A stretch of 64,000 nt of DNA from CAYMGM01 sp964390005 (GCA_964390005.1 CAYMGM010000002.1:62001-126000), one strand, 5' to 3'; positions 33,130 through 41,121 are shown, numbered from the stretch's first letter. Numbers and translations: made by a program. Notes: generated by a model not told the origin, from the sequence alone.

Positions 33130-33642
33130 ATGAAGCGCATCCCGCGATTCCTTGCTCTGCTGTTTTGGGTTTCTGTTTTTTCATTACAGGTTTGTTATGC
33201 CGATAACGTTTCGTTGGAAGCAGCCTTTTCGCCAAGGCAGGGCGCAACCGAGCTTGTTGTAAAAACGATCAATGAAGCCCAAGAAAGCGTACGATTGGCT
33301 GGGTATTCTTTTACTTCTCGGCGTGTTGCCGCGTCTCTTGTTGCCGCAATGCGACGCGGTATTGACGTTAAAGTCGTTCTGGATAAAAGCCAAGATAACA
33401 ACCGGAGCCTGGCTGGGCTACTGAAAGAAAACAACGTCCCGGTGCGGATCAATCGTCGTTATTCTATCATGCATAACAAGTTCATCGTCGTTGATAACAA
33501 GGCTCTGGAACTTGGAAGCTTCAACTATTCTAGGGCTGCCGAGGAACGAAACGCCGAGAATGTATTGGTTATTCGCGGCGCACCTTCTATCGTCGCAGAC
33601 TATGCCCGACAATGGGACAAGCTTTGGGGTGAGGCCGAGTAA
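33130..33642 (+). CDS. Exported phospholipase-D-family endonuclease (Nuc-like)
   Basis: This 170-residue protein has a signal peptide (FLALLFWVSVFSLQVCYA) and one PLD domain. The catalytic HKD motif is complete in SIMHNKFIVVDNKALELGSF, with the following FNYS. The single HKD motif and size match plasmid-encoded Nuc of pKM101, which dimerises to cut DNA without metal ions in the periplasm. Upstream it shows FSPRQGATELVVKTINEAQ, as in Nuc. Here it lies on a chromosomal integrated element beside a Cys-rich exported partner. An immunity or anti-DNA role is an inference. Confidence 0.88.
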   Translation: MKRIPRFLALLFWVSVFSLQVCYADNVSLEAAFSPRQGATELVVKTINEAQESVRLAGYSFTSRRVAASLVAAMRRGIDVKVVLDKSQDNNRSLAGLLKENNVPVRINRRYSIMHNKFIVVDNKALELGSFNYSRAAEERNAENVLVIRGAPSIVADYARQWDKLWGEAE

Positions 33643-33736
33643 CCATACAAAAGAAAATATGGCCCTTGCATTGGTTTGAACACCAACAGTATTATTAATC
33701 AACATTGGCTGCTAAATGGAGGTTGTAAACATTTCT

Positions 33737-34435
33737 ATGAGAAAAGTTTTCACATTGTCAGCCTTTGTCTTCATGCTTTGTTTTGGAACTTCTGCTTCTG
33801 GCTTAGTCACAGAAACAGGGCGAGTTATGCCATTCAAAATTCTATGTGCCATTCGAAACCCATTTTTTCAAAATAATATGGTGGCGGCGCAAATTTCCAT
33901 AACCGTTGAAGGCGGTACACCCATCGATTGGATGGCGACAGGAATTTATGTTGCCGAGAATTCTATAATTAATGGTGTAACCTTTAGTGAGGTTGAGGTT
34001 TATGTGCCATCTCCTTGGGGGGACCAGCCCCCAACACTTTCCAAGCAGTTGGCAAATGTTTATTACGCACCAGATCCTGCGCATTCTCCATGGAAAGAAC
34101 GGTGGCAAATCACAGCCGCAGATCATGCGGGAACTCTTGCTGATATTGAGTACCAAAAATTACAAAACGATCTCATTGAGAAATACGCTGGCCAATACTC
34201 TGATCCTGATGTCCTTACAAAAAAAGTCGATGCAGAGGCAAAAAAAATCGTCACTCACAAATACAGACTTACACCTAAATGGAAACCCGACATGAATTTG
34301 GGTTTAAAAGGAAAGCTACATGATCGAGCTGAAATTAATGTGGTGAGTTTAGGAAAAGATCAATATCCGCTATCCTTGATGGCAAAGTGTTTAAGAAACC
34401 CACCTGCAGCAAATACATGCCAGCAGTCTCGATAA
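33737..34435 (+). CDS. Exported protein of unknown function in the element
   Basis: From ATG 33737 this is a 232-residue protein with signal peptide (VFTLSAFVFMLCFGTSASG). The mature part is beta-rich at first (NMVAAQISITVEGGTPIDWM), then has a helical charged section (KKVDAEAKKIVTHKYRL), and ends with Cys in LMAKCLRNPPAANTCQ. The DNA is visibly AT-richer than the rest of the element. It lies 94 bp after the nuclease gene on the same strand. No family was recognised. Confidence 0.6.
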   Translation: MRKVFTLSAFVFMLCFGTSASGLVTETGRVMPFKILCAIRNPFFQNNMVAAQISITVEGGTPIDWMATGIYVAENSIINGVTFSEVEVYVPSPWGDQPPTLSKQLANVYYAPDPAHSPWKERWQITAADHAGTLADIEYQKLQNDLIEKYAGQYSDPDVLTKKVDAEAKKIVTHKYRLTPKWKPDMNLGLKGKLHDRAEINVVSLGKDQYPLSLMAKCLRNPPAANTCQQSR

Positions 34436-34440
34436 CGCTT

Positions 34441-34989
34441 CTAAACAGTAGATGCTTCTAATCCCGTTGTTTCGCGATTAAAGGTTTGAAAGCCGCCTTT
34501 ACCGCAATCGATCCGCGCCGTGTCGGTTGTGATGGCTATAACGCTTCGCCCCTCCAGCGCGGGAACAAGCCCCATAGCATCATAACGGATTTCTGGCGCG
34601 CGAGGATCGACGCCAAAGATGTCCGATGCTTTCCAGCCCAATGCCGCCGCTTTGTCGCCCCATTTATCCAAAAACAGTCCCCCATCATTTAATAATTGTT
34701 CCCAGCGTTCGATTGCATAAGCCGAGGGGCGCGGCATAGTGCAGAGCGCCGCAAACCCTTCGGACCATTCTTTGGGTACACCGTTCGCCTCAATAAGCGC
34801 TGCACGTTCTTCCCAAGCGTCAGGATCAAGTTCTAAAGAAACGGGCGTTATTTTTTCCGCCATCTGTTGTTCAGAATGTTCAGAACGTTCAAAACAACCC
34901 AACACGTCCTCATTCTGAACAAATTGAACATTTTGAACAGGCGCGATCACATGTTGGCTTTTCTCAAGCATTGCAAACCAGCGGCTCAT
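34441..34989 (-). CDS. Accessory protein downstream of the DUF3987 primase
   Basis: This 182-residue cytosolic protein has its ATG overlapping the stop of the primase-like gene (ATGA), so it is translated from the same message. It starts MSRWFAMLEKSQ. The middle region VPKEWSEGFAALCTMPRPS and GLFLDKWGDKAAALGWKASD is of a type I associate with alphaproteobacterial islands and prophages. The C-terminal half is beta-rich (RSVIAITTDTARIDC). No catalytic motif is seen. A role in element replication is inferred from position. Confidence 0.6.
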   Translation of the reverse strand: MSRWFAMLEKSQHVIAPVQNVQFVQNEDVLGCFERSEHSEQQMAEKITPVSLELDPDAWEERAALIEANGVPKEWSEGFAALCTMPRPSAYAIERWEQLLNDGGLFLDKWGDKAAALGWKASDIFGVDPRAPEIRYDAMGLVPALEGRSVIAITTDTARIDCGKGGFQTFNRETTGLEASTV

Positions 34990-37388
34990 GATAAGCCCCC
35001 TGCCACCATGGGGTTGACTTCCCAGTCACTGCGTTTACGCCCAATAAGAGCGAGCCCTGCGCGCCGGATCCAGCCATCACGTTCAAGAATGTTAAAAGCG
35101 GCTTGTCTTGGGGCCTTCTTTCGCAAGTGACCAAAACCTGACGTTTGATACAAGGTTCTCTCGTTAATCAAGTCGGCTTTATTGTTGACGATAAAGCGCA
35201 TGATCGAAACGGCATCTGTTTCAGCTTCGTCAACGGCTAGCCCATGGAGAACCCGATCAAACATCGCCTCCAGATAATCAAGATAGGTACAGGCATGCGC
35301 CATAGAGGCAGCGGAAATATCATGCGGTTCGGATGCCGAGGAATCAATGGCCCAGCGAAGATACTCTATCGTCAGAGCAAGGCGAAGAGCGCGGGCGGGC
35401 GTCTTCCCGTGCCATCCTGCGGCCAATCCTTTGGCGTCTCTTGCCTTCTCAATCGCTTCATGGCGGGCCGTTTCAAACAAGCGCATAGCTTCGTCTGATA
35501 AGCGGACAATCCGAGGCGAGACGCTTCCATCTTTGTCTTCATCCATTTGAAGACCACGTAAACGCCGCACCAACACCAACAGAAAGTCGCGTCTTTTTTG
35601 ACTTTCGATATGATCTTCTTCTCTCAACGGGGCATAGGGTGCCAGCCGTGGCCAAACGTAACAAAAACGGGCGGAAAGCCCATCATCTGCCCCAGCCATT
35701 GCTTCGCGCAATTTGTCGGGCTGAAGGCCGCCCAGAATGGCAAGCGAAGCGTAAGGCACAACAACGGGCTTCCCCGCATTCTTGACAAGATCAACGCTAA
35801 AACGCCCACCGTTCCAACTTTCCAGATAAAAACTCCGATCTGCCCCTGCGCCGCTGTAACGGTCAAAACTACCAAGCCAGCCCGAAAGTTCATCCCGCAA
35901 AAGCAACAGGCCTTTTGGATTTCGGCTTAATATGTTTGTCGTTTCCTGCGTTGTCGATTCACAAAGTAGAACGCGGGGTTCCACGGGGGCCTCAGGGATT
36001 TGCGCCTCTGGCGGCATCGGTGGCGCAGGAAAGCCATCTTTTGCTGCCTTTGCAATATCGCTTTCCCAGAGCTTGCGCTTCGCGTTGGCAAAAGCGCATT
36101 TCGTCTCATGGTCGATCATTTGTGTTTGCCATGCCGGACTCGCGTCTGCCTCCAGCGTTTTGCAAACTTCCGTAAAAACCTGTTGGGATGGTGTTTTGCC
36201 TCCGCTTGGCGGTGAAACAATAGCACCCCAAATATGAGGCGGTTCAACCCAATCCCCTGTTGCTGCAATGCGCCGAGCATTACCTAAGCAAGCGCTGGCA
36301 ACTGTCAGAAGGTTCAGGGCAACGAAATCCACAGGACAAGCCTTTGCCACGGCCATATCTTGGCACCACGCCCACAAGGCGGGAGGCAAACTGTCCGGGT
36401 CAAAGGTCGGTGGGGCTATATCTTCATTCCGATATAAGGACAGGTCGGGTTCGGGCCAAGGAAGCCCAGAGCTATTGGTCATTGGCATTTTTTCTTCCAC
36501 GCGAATGTTTTTAAGCTGGCTCTTGACGGCTTCCAATCCTTCCAAAATGTGAAGGTCGTTAAAGTCAGTCGGGCGGGTGGTTGTGTCTTTGAATGTCGGG
36601 AAAACGACGCCGCAGCCAAACTTTGAAGCCATGGCCTCGGCTTTCGTGCGTCCCGCGTTACCCTTTTCGGGCTTCCATCGATCATCGTCGCCCGCAAGGA
36701 CAAGACAGAGCTTGGGATTCCGTTCACGCAAAGCAGTAACGACAGGTTCAAGATTCCCGGCATCAAAGGCCACGATGACAGGTTGTCCTGTTGCCATATA
36801 AAGGCTGGCCCCTGTGGCGTAGCCCTCTGCCACATAGGCAAAGGTAATATCAGACAAGACCGCCGCACCGATCAGGTGAAAGCAACCTTTCTTCCGCGCC
36901 CCTTCTTGAAAAAGCTTACGCCCGTCTTTGTCGATGGTTTGAATGTTCCAAAGCTTTCCATCAACATCACGCAAGGGAAGGATTAGGGTTTCCGGTGCGT
37001 TGACCCCTTGCTTCAATCCATAAGCTTTGACACGCTTTACAGAAAGATATGGCGTTGTCTGAGCCTCTGGAAGCTTTTCCCAATACTTTGTCAGCCGTGC
37101 CGCGGTCGCTTGTTGTTGGTCCCGTTCTTGGTTTTCTCGCCGCCGTCTTTCTTGTTCGATTTGCTCGGCCTGTCTTTGTTGTTCGGATTGGGTTAACCGC
37201 GCCCCGCCGTTAGACCATTTTCCGTTAACCCCGCCCGCCCAATCGCCAAAAGCGCCGTGATCGCCATAAAAGACATACCACGCATCCGGGGCTTTGCGTC
37301 CGTTGGGTCTAAAGCGATGGATTTTTCCATCTGGAACCAACCCTCCCGGTGGCGCTCCGATCCCTGCCGCTAACATGGCCTCAAGCAT
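34986..37388 (-). CDS. Toprim-DUF3987 primase/helicase-like replication protein
   Basis: This 800-residue protein has an N-terminal primase-type region (YGDHGAFGDWAGGVNGKW). A Toprim-like domain follows (VAEGYATGASLYMATGQPV and LVLAGDDDRW, with the acidic EG and DDD motifs). The C-terminal DUF3987 P-loop domain comes next, with Walker A SPPSGGKT and Walker B LLLRDELSGW. A coiled-coil-like Gln/Glu/Arg stretch lies around residues 68-98. Proteins of this design replicate integrative elements and satellites. It is coupled to a 48-residue frame upstream and to the 182-residue gene downstream. Confidence 0.82.
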   Translation of the reverse strand: MLEAMLAAGIGAPPGGLVPDGKIHRFRPNGRKAPDAWYVFYGDHGAFGDWAGGVNGKWSNGGARLTQSEQQRQAEQIEQERRRRENQERDQQQATAARLTKYWEKLPEAQTTPYLSVKRVKAYGLKQGVNAPETLILPLRDVDGKLWNIQTIDKDGRKLFQEGARKKGCFHLIGAAVLSDITFAYVAEGYATGASLYMATGQPVIVAFDAGNLEPVVTALRERNPKLCLVLAGDDDRWKPEKGNAGRTKAEAMASKFGCGVVFPTFKDTTTRPTDFNDLHILEGLEAVKSQLKNIRVEEKMPMTNSSGLPWPEPDLSLYRNEDIAPPTFDPDSLPPALWAWCQDMAVAKACPVDFVALNLLTVASACLGNARRIAATGDWVEPPHIWGAIVSPPSGGKTPSQQVFTEVCKTLEADASPAWQTQMIDHETKCAFANAKRKLWESDIAKAAKDGFPAPPMPPEAQIPEAPVEPRVLLCESTTQETTNILSRNPKGLLLLRDELSGWLGSFDRYSGAGADRSFYLESWNGGRFSVDLVKNAGKPVVVPYASLAILGGLQPDKLREAMAGADDGLSARFCYVWPRLAPYAPLREEDHIESQKRRDFLLVLVRRLRGLQMDEDKDGSVSPRIVRLSDEAMRLFETARHEAIEKARDAKGLAAGWHGKTPARALRLALTIEYLRWAIDSSASEPHDISAASMAHACTYLDYLEAMFDRVLHGLAVDEAETDAVSIMRFIVNNKADLINERTLYQTSGFGHLRKKAPRQAAFNILERDGWIRRAGLALIGRKRSDWEVNPMVAGGLS

Positions 37389-37527
37389 GAGACAACCCTA
37401 GCGCAGAGATAAGGAAATCAACAACATTAGGAGCAAACAAACCAAGCTCCTTTGCCAGTAAAATCGTCCGTTTGGCCGCTTGAGGTGGCAGGAAGACAAT
37501 AAGAACAAGAAAGGCCTTTAACTTCAT
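37381..37527 (-). CDS. Small 48-residue peptide coupled to the primase gene
   Basis: An ATG at 37527 overlaps the stop codon of the AlpA-like gene, and the stop TGA at 37381 overlaps the first codons of the primase gene. The frame therefore fits exactly between two coupled genes. The peptide begins with a hydrophobic stretch (AFLVLIVFLPPQ) and ends in a second one (LGLFAPNVVDFLISALGL). It may be a real peptide or only a translational bridge. Confidence 0.45.
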   Translation of the reverse strand: MKLKAFLVLIVFLPPQAAKRTILLAKELGLFAPNVVDFLISALGLSHA

Positions 37528-37766
37528 TTCTGGCCTCCCGTCTCAGAAGTGCTGCATCGTGGCGAGCTTAGGCGGTTTTCAGCCCAATCCAAGGCATCGC
37601 CCCAACGATAGAGAACTCTTGAGCCAAAGGTTCTGAAGATCGGCCCCCCGCCCCGGCTTGCTTTCGTGGCTAATGTCTTGGCCTTAACCGGAAACCCACA
37701 AGCTGTTAAGGCGGCAGCCGTAGCTTCACGGGTTAAAAAATCGTCTGGATTATTTAGTGTTTTCAT
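37524..37766 (-). CDS. AlpA-like helix-turn-helix regulator/excisionase
   Basis: This 80-residue DNA-binding protein contains a MerR/AlpA-type winged helix: DDFLTREATAAALTACG then KTLATKASRGGGPIFRTFGS and VLYRWGDALDWAENRL. Such proteins in integrative elements activate integrase or act as excisionase. It begins the minus-strand replication operon, just downstream of the repeat-bearing 37767-38068 region that it may bind. The intact frame and operon position support function. Confidence 0.75.
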   Translation of the reverse strand: MKTLNNPDDFLTREATAAALTACGFPVKAKTLATKASRGGGPIFRTFGSRVLYRWGDALDWAENRLSSPRCSTSETGGQK

Positions 37767-38068
37767 AAGACCACCATGTAATTTTCGATGGTCATATTAT
37801 TTCATTCTACAACTATTGATTTCAATTAATTATAACTATTGTGTGCATTTACTTTGTAAAAGTCTGACAGACATTAACGTGTTTTCGTAAAGTCTGGCCC
37901 AGACATTAATACAAGCCTGAAACGAAATAGTCATGAACACCTAGATCGCAACCAAAAACCAACAATGCAAACCTGTCGTACTGGACACGCTTTTTAACAT
38001 ATCGATTCGCCCCAACGCCTTTCTGGCCACCTGTCACTGTTTCACTCGCTCGCCTTCGCACCTTGAAA
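37767..38068. other. AT-rich control region of the element
   Basis: These 302 bp lie upstream of the AlpA-like/primase operon and hold no gene. The 37767-37880 part is strongly AT-rich and contains the paired repeats at 37856-37909. Either the operon promoter/operator or a replication origin could be here. Confidence 0.5.
37856..37909. repeat. Pair of iteron-like repeats in the control region
   Basis: GTAAAAGTCTGACAGACATTAA (37856-37877) recurs as a GTAAAGTCTG...CAGACATTAA form at 37887-37909, in direct orientation with about 31-bp period (three turns). Each holds a small inverted repeat of GTCTG/CAGAC. The position before the regulator and primase genes suits a repressor operator or an origin iteron. 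Confidence 0.6.
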
Positions 38069-38806
38069 CTAACGCGCCTTCTTTGCCGTGGACAGGGCTC
38101 TTGCGACAGAACTTTCTGCATACCTCTTGATTGAACCATCGCTTTTGGGTCTCCCGGTGCCTTCCATGATCGTTTTTATTTGCTTCCGAACAGGCATTCT
38201 TAAAAAATCAACATTATTGAGAGCCTGTTCTATTGCATCTCTAAGGTTGAGTTGTCCCTGATCCCCTCTTTGTTTGTTACGCCCGCTTCCTTTCGACCTC
38301 CCCTCATCCATTCGCAAACGTTGTTTTGCATATGCCGCAGCGACGATAAGATTACCGATGGATCCATCCAACTCTCCCCGTTCATCTTTTCTTTCAGGAA
38401 AAAAGTCCCAAATACTTACCATTCCATCTATTTTGTAAAAATCTGCCATTTCCATCAAAGCAAAGGCGTATTCATTGTCAAAACAATTACGAACCACGTT
38501 TATCAGCTTTCCAAAAGGTTCCATTAAAAAACGTTCTTCGTCCGTAAGTGTCGGATCGATCATAACGTCGCCCCACCTCCTATCATCTGTTGAATCCACA
38601 AATGTGCGGACCACTCGTATATCGGGAAGATTTGAATCTTCAATCTTTTCATACAGGGCCGGATTTTTCTTCGCGACGAACTCAATGTGAGAGATGAAGC
38701 AGCTTTCGACCTCATTTTCGATCCAATCCGCGACTTGCCTGCCAATATTTTCATAAAACTCTTTCTCGCCCGCTTTCTTCGCCTTCTGTTCTGTCTTTCG
38801 TGTCAT
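38069..38806 (-). CDS. Unrecognised protein coupled to the integrase gene
   Basis: This 245-residue hydrophilic, charged protein starts with an ATG overlapping the integrase stop (ATGA), so its expression follows that of the integrase. It has a Lys-rich start (RKTEQKAKKAGEKEF), a central region DGMVSIWDFFPERKDERGE, and a basic C-terminus with SDGSIKRYAESSVARAL that could be a helix-turn-helix. There is no signal peptide. Function is unknown; a role in integration control is possible from position. Confidence 0.58.
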   Translation of the reverse strand: MTRKTEQKAKKAGEKEFYENIGRQVADWIENEVESCFISHIEFVAKKNPALYEKIEDSNLPDIRVVRTFVDSTDDRRWGDVMIDPTLTDEERFLMEPFGKLINVVRNCFDNEYAFALMEMADFYKIDGMVSIWDFFPERKDERGELDGSIGNLIVAAAYAKQRLRMDEGRSKGSGRNKQRGDQGQLNLRDAIEQALNNVDFLRMPVRKQIKTIMEGTGRPKSDGSIKRYAESSVARALSTAKKAR

Positions 38807-40095
38807 TTTCTTCCCCTTTGACGCATTGGAAGTATGTCTGCGGAATAATGAAAAGCCCCCATCATCTCTCCAACCTTATTCGCGATCACATCTGCGGCTG
38901 CAAGCAAAACCATATCTGCCGAATGAATATATCGCGATGTTATTGAATGCCCTTTATGCCCGACAAGAGCGGCAATCGTGGGCTCGGAATAACCTAGGTC
39001 GGCGGCCAGAGAAGCAAAAGAGTGGCGCAAAACGTGTGGCGTAATATCAGTATTAAGTTCACCCATTTTGGCAATCTTGGCCCAGAATTTTGGAAACCCA
39101 ACCATCGTGCCACGGCCTCGCGAAGCCGGAAAAACAAGATCATTTCCATCCCGCATCTTAATTCCCTTAAGAACATCGCATGCGGCCATCGAAAGTGGAC
39201 GAATAGATAGGCCTGTTTTGGTATCTTCTAATGTTGCGGTTCTGTGCGCAAAGTCTATTTCTTTCCATTTAAGATTTAAGACCTCTCCACTGCGCCAACC
39301 CGTCAAAGCGAGCAAGCGCACAGCACACAAAGCTGGCGGCCAAACATCGTTCAATTCGGCTTTTCTTAACGCCGTTCCCAGCGCGTTAAATTCATCTTCA
39401 GATAGACGTCTTTGTCGCTTTCCGTCTGCATAACGAATAACCCCATGAACCGGATTATCCAGACGCAAGCCGAGCTTAATCGCATAGGCAAATATGGCAC
39501 CTAAAAGACCAACCGTTCGGCTGGCCGCACCCTTGCCACCACGCACATTTGAAAGAGCATGTTTCTTTTCGCCTTTAATCTTACATGCCGTCTTTCCTTC
39601 GGCCACCTTGTGCATAAACGCTTCAATATCGTTTTGCGTAACTGCAGCAACCTTCATTTTCCCTAAAAGTGGCCTAATATGTCTTTCAATGCGCCCCTTA
39701 TCAGATATAAGGGTACTCGCCTTCTTGGGAATCTTACGCCGCGTTAATAGCCTCCCGGCTTCAGCATCTTTCCAGTATTTGTCACATAGGTCAGCAACGG
39801 TTGGAGCTTTGCGTGCTTCCCCTTTTTCTGTGGCGGGATCTAGCCCCTTGGAAACATCCCCCAAAAGCTCACGCGCCTTTTCTCGCGCCATATCCGGTGT
39901 CCAAGGCGCACCATGGCGACCTATCGTGAACCAACGCTGACGACCTTCTTTGGTTCTATAAAAAAGAACGTACGAAACGGCATCCCCTTTCTGACGCCGC
40001 GCTCCAAATCCCTTTACGGTCGTATCCCAAATAATATCTCCAGCACCTAAGGAGCGTATCTCTCGCAATCCGATCTTTATTGTTTTTGTCGTCAC
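38803..40095 (-). CDS. int: Tyrosine integrase of the element (P4-type)
   Basis: This 430-residue integrase has an N-terminal DUF4102-like arm-binding domain (IRSLGAGDIIWDTTVKGFGAR, RWFTIGRHGAPWTPDMARE). A core-binding SAM-like region and a catalytic domain follow. Catalytic residues are Arg in TGWRSGEVLNL, Lys in EDTKTGLSI, His/Arg in TPHVLRHSFASL, His in VGHKGHSITS and nucleophile Tyr in RYIHSADM. All are present, so it should be active. It lies about 160 bp inside attR, reading inward, the usual layout for tRNA-targeting islands. Confidence 0.93.
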   Translation of the reverse strand: MTTKTIKIGLREIRSLGAGDIIWDTTVKGFGARRQKGDAVSYVLFYRTKEGRQRWFTIGRHGAPWTPDMAREKARELLGDVSKGLDPATEKGEARKAPTVADLCDKYWKDAEAGRLLTRRKIPKKASTLISDKGRIERHIRPLLGKMKVAAVTQNDIEAFMHKVAEGKTACKIKGEKKHALSNVRGGKGAASRTVGLLGAIFAYAIKLGLRLDNPVHGVIRYADGKRQRRLSEDEFNALGTALRKAELNDVWPPALCAVRLLALTGWRSGEVLNLKWKEIDFAHRTATLEDTKTGLSIRPLSMAACDVLKGIKMRDGNDLVFPASRGRGTMVGFPKFWAKIAKMGELNTDITPHVLRHSFASLAADLGYSEPTIAALVGHKGHSITSRYIHSADMVLLAAADVIANKVGEMMGAFHYSADILPMRQRGRK

Positions 40096-40119
40096 AGCAA
40101 AACCCTTTGTTTGGTTGCT

Positions 40120-40140
40120 TAGCTAGCAATTAGCTAGCTA
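40120..40140. promoter_or_regulatory. Candidate integrase arm site, right
   Basis: The 18-mer TAGCTAGCAATTAGCTAG starts here and is extended by CTA. It matches the site at 29927 in 16 of 18 positions and lies 24 bp upstream of the integrase start. It could serve as an integrase arm site or as an operator for the integrase promoter. Confidence 0.5.
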
Positions 40141-40252
40141 ACTTTAGCACAAACACGCAACCAAAGGCAAAGCCCAACAAACAAATACAACGTGTTTTGT
40201 TGGATAAATCAAATTCGATCCGCTTGCTAGGAATAATTGCAAACGCTAAGAT

Positions 40253-40304
40253 TCGCCCTCCGAAGGCGAAGGCCGTGTGTTCGAATCACATCGGGTCCGC
40301 CATA
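40253..40304 (+). repeat. attR: 52-bp direct repeat (tRNA-Arg 3' part)
   Basis: Identical to 29830-29881. Only the anticodon-stem to CCA part of tRNA-Arg is present, without the D-arm or 5' acceptor strand, so it is not a functional tRNA gene. Confidence 0.92.
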
Positions 40305-40353
40305 GAAGCTATTGTTCGCCCTCATCAGGCATGCGATGCGTTTTGAGCCTGCC

Positions 40354-41121
40354 TTACGAACATGTCCACGAAAAATAGACCCATCCGCAGCCGCTGTTAC
40401 AGCAGCCGGACCATGTGTTGTAATACTGCGTGTCGGCGGCAATCGCCCCGTAATTAAACGACGTCAAGCAGCCACAAGTATTGCCGATGCTCAATGAAAA
40501 ATTGGGGACGCCATATGTTGCATTCGTATTCACACACGAAGGCGTCACCGTCGGCGATGCGTTCGACCCCGAACAACTCCACATCGGTTGAATCCACATG
40601 CGCCACTCAGACGTTCCGCATGCGCCGCTTCCAATTTCTGAATACTGCGAAACACCATTATTCAGCCTTTGGGCTGGTGCTGTCCAATCACCGCCGCAAC
40701 ACACCCCAGCGCGAATATTGATTGTTACATAGCCAAAGGATCCATCGGCTTTTTTACAAATATTCTCACGCAAGGGAAATGAACTGCCGCTTTGCCCCAT
40801 CGTCTGCCAAGACGTGCCATTACAGGCTTCAAAGGCCGTCCCGTTCCACTGAAGAACCCCAGCGTGTGAGGCATCACAGGCCACCGAGCTATTTCCAAGC
40901 GACAAAGAGGCGCGCTTCCATACGCCGCCCGAACATTGAAAGATTGTATCCCAATCCACACCGCTAGCGCCTTCTGAAGAACAGGCTGTGCCATAGTCAT
41001 GTTTTTCATTATCAACTTTGGCCGCGCGCGCTGGCGACAGGCCGCACAAAAAGATAAGACAAAGAAAGACAGCCCACAGATGTTTCTTGCTTTGACGATA
41101 CAAAAGAAGATAAGGCATCAT
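40354..41121 (-). CDS. Exported Cys/Trp-rich protein sharing a module with the left-edge LamG protein
   Basis: From ATG 41121 (preceded by GAGGTGG) this is a 255-residue protein with a signal peptide (LWAVFLCLIFLCGLSPARA). Residues about 38-105 repeat the module seen in the 1-1872 gene: VDWDTIFQC, GVWKRASLSLG, VLQWNGTAFEACNGTSWQ. The remainder is rich in Cys, Trp, Ser and Asn (GVCCGGDWTAP, GCCNSGCGWVYFSWTCS), so several disulfides are likely. It lies just outside attR of the element. A surface or pilus-tip type role is conjectural. Confidence 0.7.
   Translation of the reverse strand: MMPYLLLYRQSKKHLWAVFLCLIFLCGLSPARAAKVDNEKHDYGTACSSEGASGVDWDTIFQCSGGVWKRASLSLGNSSVACDASHAGVLQWNGTAFEACNGTSWQTMGQSGSSFPLRENICKKADGSFGYVTINIRAGVCCGGDWTAPAQRLNNGVSQYSEIGSGACGTSEWRMWIQPMWSCSGSNASPTVTPSCVNTNATYGVPNFSLSIGNTCGCLTSFNYGAIAADTQYYNTWSGCCNSGCGWVYFSWTCS

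Larger units (their letters stand above)
29830..40304. mobile_element. tRNA-Arg-integrated element of about 10.4 kb (satellite/genomic-island type)
   Basis: Boundaries are set by perfect 52-bp direct repeats (attL at 29830, attR at 40253). The right end carries a tyrosine integrase (38803-40095) next to attR. The minus-strand core holds an AlpA-like regulator, a Toprim/DUF3987 replication protein and accessory genes. The plus-strand half holds six cargo genes. Near-identical 18-nt palindrome-like sites lie just inside each end. There are no structural phage genes and no relaxase or mating-pair genes, so it resembles P4-type satellites or non-conjugative islands. All parts look intact, suggesting recent activity. 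Confidence 0.88.

Noticed and set aside
37906..38139. A 77-codon minus-strand gene in the element control region
   Set aside because: It overlaps the end of the 38069 gene in another frame, is Arg-rich and has no ribosome site.
40253..40304. A second tRNA-Arg gene
   Set aside because: Only the 3' part from the anticodon stem is present. Without the D-arm and 5' acceptor strand it cannot fold into a tRNA; it is attR.
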